Positions 44,734 through 56,541 of a DNA stretch of 64,000 nt are shown piece by piece (position 1 is the stretch's first letter; the number at the start of each line of letters is the position of its first letter). The stretch lies in NCBI GenBank assembly GCA_014529385.2, contig CM043947.1:133319891-133383890 (forward strand), written 5' to 3'. A model generated the notes under the pieces. It searched no databases and was not told the DNA's origin. It saw nothing but the letters and a program-made list of their open reading frames with translations. The stretch is from Adiantum capillus-veneris. Taxonomy: Eukaryota; Streptophyta; Polypodiopsida; Polypodiales; Pteridaceae. The position numbers and the translations under genes are program-made.

Positions 44734-44924
44734 TGTTGGGGTATAAATCCCAATGTGGTTGCCCAGGTAACTGGCGGGCCGCCAGGTATGTACACATATT
44801 CTTTTGTAAAAACCTAATAAGAACTCACTATGCTCTACACATTACAGTAGAGCGAGTTCACCATATCGTCGTGCTCTTCTTCTCGCACTCTCTCTCACGT
44901 CGCACTTCCGCTCGTACTCCTTCA
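44734..44924 (+). repeat. 3' LTR of copia element 8
   Basis: 191 bp, TGTTGGGGTATAAA...CTCCTTCA, followed by the TSD AGAAG and the resumed Tat gag. Confidence 0.96.
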
Positions 44925-47865
44925 AGAAGTACAGGCTTTGGTGCAAAAGGAAGGTGAGCCAGTAGATGCGTACATACGTAAGTTTTCATTGGCATGGGAG
45001 CAAATGTGCAAGGCCTTAGCACCACCGGTACCCCTTCCTGACATGATGAAGAAGGACAGGTTCTTAGCTGGTCTTTGGGAGAATATACATTGGAGAGTGG
45101 AGCTAAAGAAGCCTAGGACATATGAAGATGCACTAGAGGTAGCAAGAAACAAAGAGTGGAAGATGATGAAAATGAGCCAGTTGGGGGTGGAGTCTTTGCC
45201 AATGAGGTCTGAATTTCAGTCTATAGAGTCTTTATAAGGTCGCATGTCAGGGGTTCATCATGAACCAGTGGTTCCTGTTACTACTCAGGTTATGCCAGCA
45301 GTGGTCACTACATTGGTGCAAGATGATGGGCTAAGGCAAGACATGAGGCAAGTGGTAGATTTGATGAAGAATCTCAGCCTAAACATGCTAGGTCAAGTGG
45401 GAAATAATCGAGGTCGAGGGAGGTTTGCAAATCATCCAGGAGGTGAAGAAAGGCCTAGGAATGGTGTTGGACAAAGCAATGGTAGGTTTTGGAGGCAGAC
45501 GCCCACATGTTATAATTGTGGAGAGTTGGGTCACATCAGGCCGCAATGTGATAAGCCACCAAGGATGGGGGGAGACATGTATCCATTGCCAAGACAGGTG
45601 CTAACTAGGTCAAATGATTATGGCATCGAAATTAAGGGAGACGAAGGAACCAGTGGACTGACCCAGGAGGAAAAGAGAAAGACAAAAGTGCTAAGTATAG
45701 TCACCTTGGAGAAGGCATCAAAGCTAGAGGATACATTAGTGATGCCTATTGGGAAGAGGACCACAGAGGATAAGGAAGGAAGAAGTGCCCCAGGTCCTAG
45801 TACGAAGAAAGGAAAGAGCCATGAAGGCGAGTATGTCAAGGCCAAGAGGAAAAGGAGAGCTCGTCGAAAGTTTCATGTTTCAGATTTTCCACTAGGGGAT
45901 GGGCAATTAAGCTATGACTTGAAGGAGGATCTGACGAGCAGGAAGGTAGATGTTACTTTTGGGCAACTTATAGAGATGGTGCCTAAGCTAAAGCGAGAGT
46001 GGAAGAGGATGGTTAACCCAATGAAGAAAGAGCCAAAGAGAGGTTCAGTAAAGGTGTTGGCAATGGATGAGCTACCAGACATTTGTCCAATAGTAGATGT
46101 GTGGCATAAAAGGAAAAATTTGGGACAAGGTTATGTGGATGGCGGAGCCCAAATATGCATCATAACACACTCATGCATTGAGAAGATGGGTCTCACAGTG
46201 GGTGGGGTGTCAGGTTTTCGGATCAGATTGGCAAACCATCAAAAAGTAAAATGCTTGGGTGTTGTAAAGAGCTTAGAAGTGGAGGCATATGATGCAAAGG
46301 CAGTGTTTGATTTTCATGTGATGCCAGCAGGGTTGGGAGCATATCCTATTATACTGGGCAGAACATGGTTATGTGCAGTGGGAGCTGTTCAAGATTGGCG
46401 ACATGGTACGATTAGCCTCTATGGAAAGACAAGTACTAAGAAGCTTTATAATATGGACACAAGGAAACGATTAGAGGAGCTTTATGAAGATGAGGATGAG
46501 TCTAGTGATGAAGACTCTTCCACGGTGACAGATGAGGACAGTGATAGCACTACCAACAGTGATGAGGATGCTCATGTTGCATTTCTTTTGATGGACAAAG
46601 AAATCCAGGAGATTGGTTTAGTTGCATTTGCGAATGAGGTTGAAGATGAAAGTGAAGGGCCTTATGAAGTGATTGAAGGGCTGATGCAAACCAAGGTTGA
46701 GTTGTCAAAGAAGCAGGAATTGATGACACAAATGATCAGTGGAGACCTCTCAGCTATGGAGAAGGATATATATTTGCACATGCTGGCTAGTTTTCGTGAT
46801 TTGTTCATTACTTCATATGAAGCGATCAGAGGGTTCAAGGGCAAAGAGATGCATATAGAGCTGAAGGAAGGTGCTAAGCCAATGCTGCAAAGTCTAAGAA
46901 GGATGGGTCAAGAGCAAATGGAAGCCTTGCGGGTAGAGGTGGACAAGTTATTGAAGGCATGGTTCATAGTTCCAGTGGAGATCACAGAATGGGTGAGTCC
47001 AGTTGTAGTCAGTCCAAAGAAGGATGGGAAGTGGAGAATTTGTGTGGATTTTAAACACTTAAACGCAGCCACTAAGAAGAACCCATATCCTCTTCCATTC
47101 ATCGATCGGATCTTGGATTCAGTGGCAGGTTATGAGAGGTACAGTGTGTGTGATGGTTTTTCAGGCTATTTTCAATTGAAGATTGCTCTTAAAGACCGCA
47201 CAAAGACAACTTTTATTATGCCATGGGGCTACTATTGCTACAGAGTATTGCCATTTGGGTTGTCAAATGGACCTTCCTTCTATGAAGAGAGAGAAAATTG
47301 GGTGTTGGAACCATTCATTGGTATTTGTGTTAAAGCTTTTATGGATGACTTCTGTGTCTATAGCAGTAGGGTTGAGCACCATGAGAAGCTGCAGATGGTA
47401 TTGGCTCGATATGATAAATGTGGAGGACAACTAAATCCAAAGAAATGTCATCTAGCACAGCCAAGGGTGAAGTTATTGGGCCATATGGTGTTAGAAAATG
47501 GCATTGAGGCTGATCCAGATAAGGTTAAGTCTATTATTCTTCTTCCATCACCTACGAGTACGAAGCAATTGGCAACCTTTATACACAAAGTGAAGTACAT
47601 GGCAAGGTTTATTCCATTGTCTTCTCAGATTCTTTATCCATTACAACAAGTGGCAAAGCATGATCCATTGCAATGGGATGACAAGTGTGAAGAAGTGTTT
47701 CAAGAGGTGAAAGAGGTGTTAGGGGGTTTGTCAGACATGCAGGCTCCTGATTGGGAGAAAGTTTTTTATGTAAATCCCTTAGTAGGGGATGATGCCATTG
47801 GAGCCATGCTATCGCAAAAGGGGAAGGGCACCCATTATATGAGGCCAGTGTATTGTGCAAGCTGA
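44925..47865 (+). pseudogene. gag-pol: gag C-terminus, protease and RT of element 7
   Basis: Resumes gag after the copia (QALVQKEGEPVDAYIRKF). TAA 45235-45237 replaces CAA of the sister, then an open frame of 873 codons runs to TGA 47863. Zinc knuckle CYNCGELGHIRPQC at 45508-45549. Protease-like VDGGAQICII (about 46136-46165) with DGG. An acidic Asp/Glu/Ser linker covers about 46480-46580. RT has SPVVVSPKKDGKWRICVDF, LPFGLSNGPSFY and intact FMDDFCVY (47341-47364). The long frame makes this the reference for reading element 4. Confidence 0.93.
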
Positions 47866-49972
47866 GTGAAGTTGGTAGCGGAGAGAAAGTTCTCGGAAGT
47901 AGAGCTAGTGATGGCCAGTGTAATATTTGCTTGTCGACGATTTCATCATTACTTGCTACCACGGCCTTTTGTTTTCTTGACGAGTTATGCCTTTTTGCCA
48001 GAGTTAATTAATGGTACTAACATGTCAAATGTGGTGAAGAAATGGGTAATTGAGCTGCAAGACTTTGAGTTCTCTTTTCTAGTGGAAGATAGTACAAGGG
48101 CTACCCTAGCTGATTTTTTGACCTACAAAGAGAATCCCCTTATTGTTAAGGAAGAGGTGGTGAGAAAGGTAGTTGAAGAAGTGCCACAGATCAGCAATGC
48201 ACATGTGTTGTTATTTGATGGTTCATACAGAAAGAGCCATGATGCAGCTTCAGGGGGTATAGCACTTTATGATCCAGAGGGGAAGCTAGTATCCAAGAGA
48301 GGGTTCAAATTGGATGCTCATAGTAACAATGAGGCTGAATATGCTACTTTGGAAGCCGGTTTACACATTTTTTTGAAGCATGTGGTTAGAAGGTTGAGCA
48401 TAAAAGGTGATGCCTTGTTAGTTGTGAAGCAAGTGTTGGGTGTGTGGAAGAGCAAGAACACCTCATTGAAGGAAATGTGCTTCAAAATTAAAGGTCTGTT
48501 AAAAAAGTTTGAAGCATGGAGCATCAGACACATTGAACATGCTCTAAATGGGGAGGCACATGAAGCTGCTCAAGTCATGATTGGGGAGCTATTTGTGTTG
48601 AGGACCAACTTACCTCTTTACCATGGTCGGGAAAGTTTGGCTCAAGAAGAGGAGTTTTTGGTAACAGGAATCATTCCAAAGGAGGTTCAGAAGTTTAAGA
48701 AGTATGGCTTTGTGCGTAGAGCATACATATACAAATTGATTGGTGATGTCTTATACATGAAAGGGGCTGATCTCGTGTTGAGACATGTACCTTGGCAGGA
48801 GGAGCTTTACAGAGTGTTGGAAGAGAATCATGAAGGCGCATGTGGTGGCCATTTTGCTCTGAAGATCACCTTGCATAAGATTTTGCAAGAGGGGTATGTA
48901 TGGCCTAGTTTGCACAAGGATGTTCACCATTGGTGTAGGTCTTGCAATAGGTGTCAAGCATTTGGGAAGAGAGTGTTGAAGCCAGAGCTACGAGAAACCA
49001 TTATGGCGTTTGATGTGTTTGAAAAGTGGGGTATTGATGCAATAGGCCCGTTACCTATCACAAGCAGGGGCAAAAGCTATATCTTGACGGCAGTGGACTA
49101 TCTCTCTAGATGGGCAGAGGCTATAGCAGTAAAACAGATCACTGCAAAGGATGTGGCAAAATTTGTGTATGATGAAATATGTTGCAAGTTTGGGGTGCCA
49201 TTAGAGCTACTTTCAGATAAGGGGCCAAGATTTAGAGCTAAACTGCTAGACTTCTTATGCACAAAGATGTAGATTAGGCACCAGCATAACACTCCTTATT
49301 ACCCGCAGTGTAATGGCTTAAATGAAAGATTCAATGGTAAGTTGGTACAAATTCTTTCTAAAGTGACAGAGCACCAAGGAAAGAATTGGGATTTGGAATT
49401 GCTTAGTGCATTATGGGCTTACCGTACTTCGGTGAAGACAGGTACAGGGTTTACTCCATTTCATTTGGTGTATGGAAAGGAAGCACTATTGCCTATGGAG
49501 GTAGAGTTGCGTGCGGTCAAGATGTTAGATAAGTTGCTTGGGCCGCCTAGTGATGCATTCAAAGAGAGGCTCTTGCAGTTACAAGAGGTCCAGTTGGATA
49601 GAATGAGCCCATTGGAGCATTATGGACAGATGCAGGATAAGGCTTTAGCAAAGATAAATGAACAGGTCAAAAGTAAGGGTATCAAGAAACAGTAAGCTGG
49701 ACAACACCTTCCAAAAGAAGTTTCAAATTAAGTGGGAAGGCCCTTTCAAGGTAGTGGAGTGTTTTCCAAATGGCACATATCAGCTGGCTAACCTGGATGG
49801 TGTTCTACATAAGTCAAGGGTAAATGGATTGCGTCTTCAATTGTATCATGCTAGATTGATAATGGTGGAGCAAGATGAGCTGTCTGTGGATCAAGCAGTG
49901 TTGGTGAGGGATGAGGAGACCTGTGATGCGGTGAGTCTCGTATCTCTCTTTGCTGCTGCTGATCATGAATGA
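47866..49972 (+). pseudogene. pol: RNase H, second RNase H and integrase of element 7
   Basis: In frame after TGA 47863. First RNase H end (ERKFSEVELVMASVIF); second, archaeal-type RNase H at about 48205-48570 (LLFDGSYRKSH, NNEAEYATLEAGL, IKGDALLVVKQ). Integrase zinc domain HEGACGGHF...CRSCNRCQ; core with WGIDAIGPL, LLSDKGP and, after TAG 49270-49272 (AAG in the sister), CNGLNERFNG. A ~20-bp deletion near 49690 removes most of HDLVLRY and shifts the frame; the C-terminus continues in 49700-49972 (FQIKWEGPFKVV...RVNGLRLQ). Confidence 0.92.
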
Positions 49973-50000
49973 TCTAGCAGGCTAGGGGATGGTCAAATTA

Positions 50001-51143
50001 TGTCAAGAGTTTTTTGGAGCAAGGGATTGCGCATATGTACATATACATGCATGGTGCATCAAATAAAGAATTGCCCATTTTTCAGAGCCAGGTGGTTACG
50101 TGGGGCCCACATGTGTACAGGTAGGACATGGTGTACATAGTGCATCCATTTTCACTATTACCAGTACCACTATGTTTTTTCTACAATAAGGAGGAGTTGG
50201 TAGCGCATAAAACTTCTCGAGGAAGCTATCCATGGGCCGACGACATGAGGTAAGCAGGTGCGTCAGATGGCATCTAGTGGCGTCAGGAGGGCGAACGAGG
50301 TCAATATTTGCACGCGGATGAGGACGGACACAACGTGGGTGTTTTCTTGTGAGAGTTATGCAGAAAGGTCATCATTAGGACCACTTTTTGGGGCCACTTC
50401 ACGTGGTTGCGAGACTCTTTATTGAAAAGAAATGAGTGCCAGGTGTGCAGATGATGCAAAAAGGTGACAACTATGCATTGCGAGGTACGTTTTTGGCCTG
50501 TTAGGGATCCGCTTGAGGGCATCTAAAAGGCCAAGGGTGACCAAGTAATAAAGCTAAGTGTGGGAACTGAAAAAACTGAGAGAAGACCAGAAAAAACGTG
50601 GAGAAGAGAGGAGGAATAGCCACAGGTGTGTTTTTGGGGTTTTCGGAGCCTGTTTTGGTCGTAAACTGCTCATCCGATGTTGGATTTGAGCACTTTGACA
50701 TTGTAGATTGGGGTTTTGGGCCGTTCCGGACGCGATGGTGCTGTCCATTTTGCCAAATTCCTCACTCTTTTTTTTTCTGTTTTTGCTGTGTAAGTTTCTC
50801 CTTTGAGCGAAGCTTCCGCTCCAGTTTCTGATTGTATCTGGTATCTTTTACCCATATTGTGTGAGCTATTTTGCCCCATTGGTGTTGGCCCAAGATCATT
50901 TGTATCTAAACATCATAAATTCTCCTCTTTTGAGCTGAATTTTTGGGTGTGTGTGTCTCTGTGTGGAGTGGGCAAGTGGATAGTCTCTCTCCTCTCACTC
51001 CATAGGTGTGTTTCCTGTCTCGGCCAGGTGGTTGTGTAAGCCGTGTGGTGCCCCATAGTGTGTGTGTGTGTGTGTGTGTATCTTTCCAAGAGTGTGTGTT
51101 GGGTTGTTATAGAGGCGTTCTGTGTGTTTTCATCCCGCTCACA
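50001..51143 (+). repeat. 3' LTR of element 7
   Basis: 1143 bp, TGTCAAGAG...CCGCTCACA, ending at GCGG. Contains TG microsatellite at about 51058-51080. Confidence 0.94.
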
Positions 51144-51400
51144 GCGGGAAGCAACTTAATGATGTGGCAAACGTCCGAATGTTGAGTGGTCGAAAATTGC
51201 CAGGAGAAGGGCCAAAAGGCGGCACCAGGACATGCTGAGGAAGTCTTCCTTCTCATGCAAGATCATCCGAGTGCTATATGGCTCTGCACGAGTTCTCCTT
51301 ACTCCCCCCACGCTGCTGCTACGCCTATCGACTTCCTCCTCCATTATTTTTCTCCCTTCCACACTCATTAAGCCCCTTGGGTGGCCATTTAATTTGGCCC
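51144..51400. other. short unassigned segment right of the Tat insertion
   Basis: Should be continuous with 35915-36923 before the Tat insertion. No domain seen. Confidence 0.45.
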
Positions 51401-51404
51401 TTGG

Positions 51405-51940
51405 GCAGCCTTTGTAGTGCACCACATTTAGTTTACATGTCCACCAAGGTAGTTCCACATGCCCTCAAGATGCAAGTATAGGTGAATGCATTGGGAGAAA
51501 GGCCTTCCCTTTGCATTTTGTAAAATCAGCTCAGAAGTTCCGTGCCGTAGCTATGTTAAATGTACCGCAAGGGATGACATTAAAAAAAATTTCACTCAAG
51601 CACTCTGAAGTGCATCACATTTGTTATACATATCAACTAAGGCATTCCCTTGCTCTGCATTCATTTGTAGCATCCCCTTTTTGGGCATATCTAACGACAT
51701 TTTGAACCAAAATCTCATCAAGAACTTTACGTGCTTTCGTAACGACACCACGTTTGGTATACGCATCAGACAAAACATTACCGAGCATCCTAAAATGTTG
51801 ACAAGAGCAAAGCTGAGCTCCATTTTTGCCAACCAAGCATTATCAATCACCACATTTTTCATACATACCGTCTATTGTAGTGCTGAGCACAACTCTAGAA
51901 GCGTACCCCATTACCAATGCACTACAAAAGATGACATTTC
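51405..51940 (-). pseudogene. pentatricopeptide-repeat (PPR) gene relic
   Basis: Minus-strand fragments in shifting frames show repeated PPR hallmarks: TIDGMYEKCGD (about 51850-51890), AYTKRGVVTKARKVLDE (about 51715-51765), GNALVDMYNKCDALQSA (about 51597-51650), TCILRACGTTLVDM*TKCGALQ (about 51410-51475). These correspond to the (L)VDMYAKCG core of plant PLS-type PPR proteins, RNA-binding proteins of organelles. Motif spacing is shorter than the usual ~35 residues in places and frames change, so pieces are deleted. It sits inside element 6 next to a duplicated RT fragment, so it may have been carried there by an element or by filler repair. This is the only trace of a host-type gene in the window. 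Confidence 0.6.
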
Positions 51941-51949
51941 AGACTAGGT

Positions 51950-52440
51950 TCTCCTTGAACACTTATAGCCTTATTAAGTGCATTGTATTCCACATTCTAG
52001 TCAAATTTCAAAATCACTAGATTGCACACTCACTGAGGCGACCAGATTGCGCACTTGTCCAACTAAAGTGGATGCAATACAGAGGATGAAGGAATTATGC
52101 GTAAATATCTCGGAGGTGAGAAGGTTTCTTGGTGCATGTATCTTCTACCTCATATGGATTCCACATTATGCACATGTCGCATATCCTCTTTATCAATTGA
52201 TAAGGAAGAACCAAAGGTTTCAATGGAATGATGTATATGTAAAAGTTATGAGAAAGTTGAAGCAATTGTTGCTGTCTTCACCAACTTTGAGGAAGCTTGA
52301 CTATGAGTGTGGACGACCGGTGATTGTGACAGTGGACACTAGTCCAGTGGAGAATGGATGGGCAATAGGACAAGACAATGAAGAGAAACACAGGTATGTG
52401 GTGATTTTTGAGGCCAAGGTTCTAAGCTCTCCCCAGATTG
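51950..52440 (+). pseudogene. extra RT-RNase H fragment of the element-6 family
   Basis: Encodes CPTKVDAIQRMKELCVN, VRRFLGACIFYLIWIPHYAH, KNQRFQWNDV and GRPVIVTVDTSPVENGWAIG. The stretch 52056-52433 is a near copy (about 92% by eye) of 54312-54688 in the main element. This is the end of RT and start of RNase H only. It probably came from another copy of the family or from local duplication. A stop at 52509-52511 ends the open frame. Confidence 0.8.
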
Positions 52441-53178
52441 CACTCACGGAGGAGACCAAATCGATACGGAATCGGCCCCTGGTGAAACTTAAACTGTTAA
52501 TATCTTGGTAACCAGAGCTCCGATTGCTGATATGAAAAGATCGATGCGCTCCACAAAGTAAGCACTTGAGGCCCATGTATTCATACCAACTTAAACCCTT
52601 CATTGGAGCAGCTTCCCAATCCGGTACAGATCTGCAATCAAGTCCAACTTCAAACTGCCATAACTTCCTCACTGTAGCTCCAATTGACGAGCCCCAAAGA
52701 CAGGCTCGTAGAGCACTTTGAGCACTAAAGTTCTAGTCCATAAAATCCCATTGCTTATCACGTCAGATATACCCAGTTTTAGCATAAAAACCATAATTTT
52801 TGGCCCCTAAAAGCCGCATCATTTGGCATACATTTAGCATTAAACTTGGCCTATTAAAAAGCCCGGATCATTGCTCAATAAATGTGTAGGCTTCAAAGAA
52901 GCTTTACTTGCATTTCTTTGCTCTTTTTCCCACCATGGAAGCAGAGTTGCATGACAACATGAAGAAAAAGGTTCTCGCGTGATCCATAGGGAGCCAAAGC
53001 TTTTCCTATAGGTGCCTTAGTAGCAAAAAATGGATCAGTATCTTTTAAAATGCTTTGAGATTTAAAGAAAGAAAAAAAAAACATAAATAGTTTACAAAGA
53101 AAATACAAAAACCATGATTTTCTAGATAAAGACGAGTACATTTTAGGTGTTTTTGAAGAGGTTTCTTCTGTAGATACT
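52441..53178. other. unassigned segment within element 6
   Basis: Begins with sequence resembling retroelement leader or LTR DNA (no partner found) and ends in A-rich DNA leading into the RT part of element 6. No gene called. Confidence 0.4.
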
Positions 53179-55206
53179 ATGGGTGATCTCAATACCATAA
53201 TAGGTTCTAGTTGTCAAGAAGAAAATGACCTGGTAAAAGTAGCTTCTATGGAGATGTATAGAATCATTGAGTTTTTCAAAGATGAGGAGTGCTTCAATGT
53301 GCAAAAAGATCTAGAAGTGCGAGTGGAGATGAAGTACAAGACTATAGCAAAGAAGGTGAAACTAGTGGCATTACCTTTGCCTACAAATTGCAAGGAAAAG
53401 ATGGATCAGGCTTCTTTGCAACCTAATTTCTGAGATCCAAAAAGAATTGGACACAAGTTTACGCAAGATTCATTGAAGATGTTAAAAGTTTAAAGCAATG
53501 ACTCCTTGACAGAGATTGAAAGAAAATGCTTTGAATAGACACTCTCCAAACATGGAAAAGATTTTTCATTTGAGCCCACATGAGATAAGGTGTGTGGATC
53601 CATCTATAGTTAATATTCATTGTACCTCATGTGCCTTGGAATCTATGACCAATCTTAGTGCCAATATCACTCTTGACAAAGCTTATAGATTTACTCAATG
53701 AAAAGATAAAGATGGGGATTTTGGAGCCTTCATGTGCCCCCTACTCAAGCAGATGGTTCAATTTACCAAAGAAACTGGAGCTCTATGCTTCCTTCAAGAC
53801 ATGCAGCTTGTCGACAAAGTCACAATTAGGAATATGGCTACAGAGCCAATTGTAGATGAGTTTGCAGAAGCATTTGTAGGAAGGGAAATTTATTCTATGG
53901 GGGATTTGTACTCATGGTATGATCAATTCCAACTAGCAATGGAAAGCAGGGACTTGACTACCATGAGAACACCCTTGGGTTTAATAAGGATGTGCACCTT
54001 ATCGTAGGGAGCAACCATCTCGGTTCCGCACATGATGAATGGTATGAACAAAGTCCTACGTGACTTTATACCTCAAATTACAGTGCCTTTTCTTGATGAT
54101 GTGACAATCAAAGGATGCAACTTAGCGAAAAAAGATGAGGCTCTAGATTTGAGGGGGTGCCGCAAATATGTGGCAAACCACATCAATGATTGTGACATAA
54201 ATTTAACAAGGTTAGAAGAGGTGAACCTTCTATTATCTAGGAAAGAGTCATTGTTTGGGGTTGAAGAAATATTGATAGTGGAACATCTTTGTCATCGTCA
54301 TGGCCACCAACCTTGTCCAGCTAAAGTGGATGCAATACAAAGGATAAAGTAATTATGCGTAAATATTATGGAGGTGAGAAGGTTTCTAGGTGCATGTATC
54401 TTCTACCTCATATGGATTCCACATTATGCACATGCCGCATATCCTCTTTATCAATTTCTAAGGAAAAACCAAAGGTTTCAATGGAATGATGCACATGTAA
54501 AAGCTATGAGAAAGTTGAAGCAATTTATGCTTGTCTTCACCAACTTTGAGGAGGATCGACTATGAGTGTGGAAGACCGGTGATTGTGACAATGGACACTA
54601 GTCCAACATGGATTGGATGGGAAATAGGACAAGACGATGAAGAGAAACACAGGTATGTGGTGAGGTTTGGGGCCAAGGTTCTATGCTCTCACCAAAGAGC
54701 ATATCCACATGTGAAAAGGGATCTATGGGAAGTGGTTACAACATCAAAGTGTGACAAAGAGTACTTCATTGGAGCATCTATAGTTGTGGAGACTGATTGC
54801 GTTACCACTTCTAGGGATGATTGCAAGTTTCTCTAGTCCTAACATTGCTATCCTTAGGTGGATTTCATATATTATGTCCTTGAACCCAGAATTGAATCAC
54901 ATTGCAGGAAAAGATAATTCAATGGTAGATATGCTTTCAAGGGCAAGGTATGAAGATGAGGATGATATGATTGATGAGGAAGAAGATATGGGATCAAAAT
55001 TCTACACAATTTCTCATGCAAAGTGTGATGATATATGCATTGTATCTTCACTAGAGTCGTTCTTAGAGGAGTTTTACAAGGATGAATGGCTGCTCATAGG
55101 TCGCTACCTGAGTACTTTACAAAAGCAAGATGATTGGATTGAAGCAAAATTCAAAAGGATGAGAAATAAATCATATGGATTTTTCTTGATGGATGGCTAC
55201 TTATGA
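53179..55206 (+). pseudogene. pol: RT-RNase H pseudogene of element 6
   Basis: A linker with METKY-like charged sequence precedes RT. RT pieces lie in several frames: LIDLLNEKIKMGILEPSCAPYSSRW, KVTIRNMATEPIVDEFAEAF, GREIYSMGDLYSWYDQFQLA and the active-site motif PFLDDVTIKG (about 54080-54110, both Asp kept). Then VRRFLGACIFYLIWIPHYAHA and RNase H GRPVIVTMDTSPTWIGWEIG, and the RNase H end HIAGKDNSMVDMLSRARYEDED. Stops at 53431, 54005 and 54350 plus frameshifts near 53640, 53730, 54540 and 54830 abolish coding. FLDD instead of FVDD/FFDD and the divergent spacing set it apart from the chromovirus and Tat copies. Confidence 0.8.
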
Positions 55207-56373
55207 AAACATCCTAAAAGATGAGATGGAACTCCATTGCGAGTAGTATGTGACAAGCCTACTCAGCTCAAAATTATCAAAGAGCTTCATGAAAGCCTAT
55301 ATGCTTGACATCGAGGTGTATGGGCTACTTTTTTTAAAGTGAAAGAAAGGTATTGGTGGAAAGACATGTATACCGATGTGGATGAGTTTGTAAAGTCCTG
55401 TGTGCCATGCCAAATGTATTCCAATGTACGCTATCGTGATGGATTGCATCCTACATACCCATTAGCCATGCACTATAAATGGTTGTTGATCTAGTCACAA
55501 TGCCTTTAAGACTTTGGAAAATGAGAGACTTGGTACTTCATGAGAAGACTTGACAAACCAAGTGGAAGGGCGTGCATTAAGGACAAAAACTATAGAAGCT
55601 GTTTGTAAATTTTTACTTGAAGATGTAATTTATCGCTATGGCTGTGTGGGAAAGATAGTTGTTGATAGAGGTGAGTTAGATATGCAGATGAAGCAAGGGA
55701 TTTATTTACAAAAATTGGTATCAAGCTAGCCTAACTTGTGCTTATAATCCAGAGGGAAATGGGAAAAGTGAAAGAGGACATCCTCTTGTTGTCAAAGCTT
55801 TGGCTAAGGCATGCAAAAGGTATAATGCATGAATGGCCAAGGTTGATACCATATGCTTTATGGACTGACTGTACAACTCATAGCTCAGTGATTGGTTACA
55901 TGCCTACTGAATTGATGTATGGTCAGAAGCCAATCATGCCAATTGAGGATGTAGTTCCTAATTGGAACATGTTACCTTGGGAAGATAGTGTAAGTAGGGA
56001 AAATCTACTTGCATTGTGCATAAAGCAATTGGAAAGAAGACATGAAGACATAGACATTGCAAAAGCTCGATTGAAGGATGCAAGACTAAAGAATATAGAT
56101 AGGTGTGATAAAAGACATAGGCTTCAACCAAAGCCTATTGAAGAGGGTGATTAGGTCCTAATGTATGATAGCAGTAGCCTTGACAACCAGCACACCACAC
56201 AAAGAAAATTTACAAAAAGGTGGTTTGGTCCCTATGTTGTCAAACAAGTGCATGGAAATGCTACATATACTTTGACGGAGCTCGATGGAACAGAGCTCAA
56301 AATTCCCATAGCAAGCAAAAGAATCAACATGTTCAAGAGGAGACATGATAATGTTCCTTTTCATTCACAATAA
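55207..56373 (+). pseudogene. int: integrase pseudogene of element 6
   Basis: Zinc-binding part with ELHESLYA*HRGVWATFFKVK and SCVPCQ (about 55280-55420), then heavily shifted core sequence; the Glu region is near 55745 (NPEGNGKSE). The C-terminal part (55738-56154) reads LWTDCTTHSSVIGYMPTELMYGQKP and DKRHRLQPKPIEEGD, TAG at 56152, then KRWFGPYVVKQVHGNATYTL to 56373. No chromodomain follows. Confidence 0.78.
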
Positions 56374-56541
56374 GATGTTGATAAAGAACCTAATGCCATT
56401 AATATAGATGAGAATGCAAAAGTAGAGGATGATCTTTCAAACTTCTTAGAAGATGAACATGACATACAAATATATGTGGATCTTAATGAAGATTAAACCA
56501 TCGTAAGCAAAATGTTGGCACATGCCAGAGGATGTGGTGGA

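Larger units (their letters stand above)
39375..44924 (+). mobile_element. Ty1/copia element (element 8), nested in element 7
   Basis: 5550 bp with short LTRs of 192 and 191 bp, perfect TSD AGAAG (39370-39374 and 44925-44929), iMet PBS, ~1.1 kb leader, one long gag-pol frame and a polypurine tract. Domain order gag, protease, integrase, RT, RNase H is the Ty1/copia order. Innermost element of the three-level nest and the best preserved in the window. Damage: a stop and a frameshift near the gag start and a changed protease active site. Confidence 0.97.
36924..51143 (+). mobile_element. Tat-lineage Ty3/gypsy element (element 7), nested in element 6
   Basis: 5' LTR 36924-38067 and 3' LTR 50001-51143, flanked by GCGG (36920-36923 and 51144-51147). 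Same family as 20153-28896, opposite orientation. Interrupted at 39375-44924 by a copia element inside gag. Without that insert its length is about 8.67 kb, against 8.74 kb for the sister. It keeps an intact RT site (FMDD) but has stops at 45235, 47863 and 49270, a ~20-bp deletion with frameshift near 49690, and the copia disruption. Confidence 0.94.
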
